From Euryarchaeota archaeon UBA82 (GTDB lineage Archaea > Thermoplasmatota > Poseidoniia > Poseidoniales > Poseidoniaceae): a stretch of 6,349 bases of DNA. A program made the position numbers and the translations under genes. Location of the stretch: contig DAKQ01000113.1 in NCBI GenBank assembly GCA_002496635.1, positions 1-6,349 of the forward strand, read 5' to 3'. How positions within the stretch are numbered: position 1 is the first letter of the stretch; the number at the start of each line of letters is the position of its first letter. Under the pieces are notes generated by a model that worked only from the letters and a program-made list of their open reading frames with translations, was not told where the DNA came from and did not search any database. This document shows positions 4,624 to 6,349 of the stretch, in pieces.

Positions 4624-5844
4624 CTACGATCTCGAAGTAACGATGTCTTCCCGTGAGAATTGTTTAGCAGCATATCGAATTGTTAAGGCTGAAACGAACA
4701 CAGACACACTAATCCAGATAAGTATGTGTTCAATAATAATTCTGTCGAGTAGTAATTCTCTAAGTGCAAGTAAAACATTGATAAAAGGTATTGCAAACCA
4801 AAATGATTCTACATCATCTAAATTGATGAATTGTGTAAGTAAAATTGGTACGATCATTGCCAAAGTGATTGGTGTTAGAACTGTGCCTGCCTCTTTTACT
4901 GATTTAGATCTCATTGCCAGAGATAAATATAGAGCTACAATCATAGTTCCATACAACCCAACTGCTAGTGTTAACAAAAGTACAGAGCCAATACTTATCG
5001 AGGGAACATTGACCAAATCTTCTGCTAAAAATGCTATTCCAAATAATAATCCAGCAACCTGTAACGCTACCCCTACTCCTGTGATTGTAACAACTGCTAA
5101 CCATTTACCCATCAGGAGTTCTGAGCGTGATAATGGCAAACTCAACAAAGCTTCTAATGTACCTCGCTCCCTCTCTCCAACAGTCATATCGATTGCAGGT
5201 TGTACAGCTGCAGATGCAGTCCACAGTGCCAATACAAACGGGATAAATAGCGACAGGAGCAATCCTGCTTGTTCACCTTTTGTTGCTACATCAGCATCGG
5301 CAATTGTGCCATCCCATCGTAATGGATTCAACGTTGATTCAGCATCGAGACCACTAGCCTCTATACGTTGTATTGTTTCATTTGTTTCCCAATTATTGAG
5401 TACCTCGAGAACTCGATTACGAGCTTCTGTGGATTGTTCTGAAGTTGATAGGTAGAGTACCGAGTAGATCCATGTGTCGTTTGTTTGTTGAAGTCTTAAG
5501 ATTGCATCATACTCATAAGAACGTAACAGTGATGAATCATTCAACGGTTGTGAAAGACTTTCGAGTCCAGTTGGTAAGGATTCAATCGTTATTGACATGT
5601 TGCTTTCATTTAATCCGAATAGGATCTGTGAATCGATGTAATCAGATTGTACAAGAACATCAACATCCAATTCTTGTAACTCCTGTGCTTCACTTTGCAT
5701 GACTAGAGGGAATGCAATAAACAAAAGAGGGAAAAGAAGCAACGGTACTAGAATCAATGCAACAATAGTTCGCCAATCTCGAATAAATTCGATGATTTCT
5801 TTTTTTGCAACCACTCGCATTTGAGTAAATCGAATTCTACTCAT
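4624..5844 (-). CDS. natB: ABC-2 type exporter permease, NatB-like
   Basis: This 406-residue integral membrane subunit of an ABC exporter has the layout of NatB, named for sodium extrusion in Bacillus. A cytoplasmic N-terminal stretch (VVAKKEIIEFIRDWRT) leads into a first membrane helix (about 26-48). A large external domain (about 50-190) follows, then a run of hydrophobic helices at about 193-215, 249-274, 285-310, 322-342, 347-362 and 371-390. GERERGTLEALLSLPLSR (223-240) before the third helix is the ABC-2 coupling motif that contacts the ATPase. The ATG at 5844 overlaps the ATPase stop by 8 bases and has GAGGTGA 6 bases upstream. Together they form a two-gene transporter; the substrate (sodium, drug, lipid or other) cannot be read from the sequence. 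A symbol is given only for the family resemblance. Confidence 0.82.
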   Translation of the reverse strand: MSRIRFTQMRVVAKKEIIEFIRDWRTIVALILVPLLLFPLLFIAFPLVMQSEAQELQELDVDVLVQSDYIDSQILFGLNESNMSITIESLPTGLESLSQPLNDSSLLRSYEYDAILRLQQTNDTWIYSVLYLSTSEQSTEARNRVLEVLNNWETNETIQRIEASGLDAESTLNPLRWDGTIADADVATKGEQAGLLLSLFIPFVLALWTASAAVQPAIDMTVGERERGTLEALLSLPLSRSELLMGKWLAVVTITGVGVALQVAGLLFGIAFLAEDLVNVPSISIGSVLLLTLAVGLYGTMIVALYLSLAMRSKSVKEAGTVLTPITLAMIVPILLTQFINLDDVESFWFAIPFINVLLALRELLLDRIIIEHILIWISVSVFVSALTIRYAAKQFSREDIVTSRS

Positions 5845-6349
5845 CTTCGTTCACCTCATATGTATGTTGCTTGGTGAACAATCGTCGCCACAGTAAAGCA
5901 AATTTCGAAGTCTTAATGGAATCTTCTTGACGTGATCTAGCTACTTCAGAAGTCAGTGAAACATAAGCCTCTTCAAGAGAATGAGTATTCGTTAGTTGGA
6001 GTAATTCCTCTGGCTTACCATCTGCTCGTATGGTTCCATTATGGACGATGATGATACGATCACAGACCTGTTCAGCTTCTGCTAAGTGATGCGTCGAATA
6101 GATTACTGTACCTCCTTCTTCCTTAAGCCGTTGAACTAATTTCCTAACTATTCTTGCCGACGTAACATCGAGGCCAGCAGTTGGTTCGTCTAGTAATAAT
6201 ATGCTTGGCCCATGAGCCAATGCCCTCAGTAATGCAGTTTTTTGTTTCATTCCGCGAGAAAATCCTTCTGTATATCTATGGAGACTATCCTGCATATCTA
6301 ATAATTCCGCGAATCTGATTGTACGTGACCATGCTACTGAATCCTCTAT
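5837..6349 (-). CDS. natA: ABC exporter ATP-binding protein, NatA-like (partial, 5' end outside window)
   Basis: This is the C-terminal 170 residues of an ABC ATPase whose reading frame stays open to the window edge; the apparent ATG at 6295 is internal. Visible parts, counted from the edge, are the signature FSRGMKQK (30-37), Walker B with D-loop ILLLDEPTAGLD (50-61) and the switch histidine in STHH (85-88). EAEQVCDRI and HNGTIRADG follow, as in drug or sodium exporters. Walker A and the Q-loop lie outside the window. The signature has Arg where most families have the second Gly of SGG, a variation often seen with GMKQ-type signatures. A poorly conserved tail of about 55 residues follows the ATPase core. 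The gene overlaps the permease gene by 8 bases, so the two subunits are likely made together. Confidence 0.9.
   Translation of the reverse strand: MEDSVAWSRTIRFAELLDMQDSLHRYTEGFSRGMKQKTALLRALAHGPSILLLDEPTAGLDVTSARIVRKLVQRLKEEGGTVIYSTHHLAEAEQVCDRIIIVHNGTIRADGKPEELLQLTNTHSLEEAYVSLTSEVARSRQEDSIKTSKFALLWRRLFTKQHTYEVNEDE
5851..5857 (-). promoter_or_regulatory. Shine-Dalgarno site of the natB-like gene
   Basis: GAGGTGA on the minus strand lies within the last ATPase codons, 6 bases before the permease ATG at 5844. It supports that start over an in-frame ATG at 5820. Confidence 0.7.

Noticed and set aside
4590..4673. 28-residue N-terminal extension of the ribbon-helix-helix protein
   Set aside because: It overlaps the permease gene and crosses the TATA-like box; the RHH fold starts at the later ATG.
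4643..5455. A 270-codon open frame on the plus strand
   Set aside because: It lies entirely opposite the permease gene, is rich in Ser, Thr and Asn with no recognisable domain, and has no ribosome site. The permease on the minus strand has clear membrane helices and an ABC-2 motif.
5445..5702. Plus-strand frame of 85 codons
   Set aside because: It is opposite the external domain of the permease, with no motif and no ribosome site; it is a shadow frame.

Overview
The window most likely comes from an archaeon. It encodes two ribosomal proteins found in archaea and eukaryotes but not bacteria (L31e and S17e). Its Shine-Dalgarno sites are of the GAGGTGA type, and genes are tightly packed with many overlapping start and stop codons. 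GC content is moderate to low (around 40% by eye). A type I GTP cyclohydrolase (FolE), uncommon in archaea, with a complete preQ0 gene set would fit a marine Thermoplasmatota lineage such as Marine Group II (Poseidoniales). That placement is an inference; no lineage marker was searched.

Layout. The first 1.57 kb is a plus-strand translation and tRNA cluster: rpl31e (25-303), rps17e (306-497), an unrecognised small protein (about 512-730) and a SPOUT tRNA 2'-O-methyltransferase of the TrmJ type (733-1569). The rest, 1570-6349, is all minus strand. Read in the direction of transcription it is: the ATPase of an ABC exporter (natA-like, 5' part outside the window), its permease (natB-like), a 57-residue ribbon-helix-helix protein, folE, queE, queC, msrB and queD. 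The two strands meet with no intergenic base: trmJ stops at 1569 and queD stops at 1570.

How the genes work together. FolE makes 7,8-dihydroneopterin triphosphate from GTP, QueD converts it to 6-carboxytetrahydropterin, QueE (radical SAM) makes 7-carboxy-7-deazaguanine, and QueC makes preQ0. In archaea preQ0 is the base inserted into tRNA position 15 on the way to archaeosine. All four steps from GTP to preQ0 are encoded in one run of genes that overlap or are at most 10 bases apart. The run is headed by a small DNA-binding protein behind a possible leaderless promoter, and a methionine sulfoxide reductase (MsrB) is inserted between queC and queD. The insertion enzyme (TGT) and the archaeosine-forming enzyme are not in the window. 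trmJ, facing this operon, is also a tRNA-modification gene.

The most unusual point is in QueC. All four cysteines that form the zinc site in this family are replaced (Ser, Ser, Ser, Asp), while the ATP-binding and substrate motifs are intact. The zinc or Fe-S ligands of FolE, QueD, QueE and MsrB next to it are all retained. There is no stretch of 300 bases without a gene, and no tRNA, rRNA, CRISPR or mobile element was seen.
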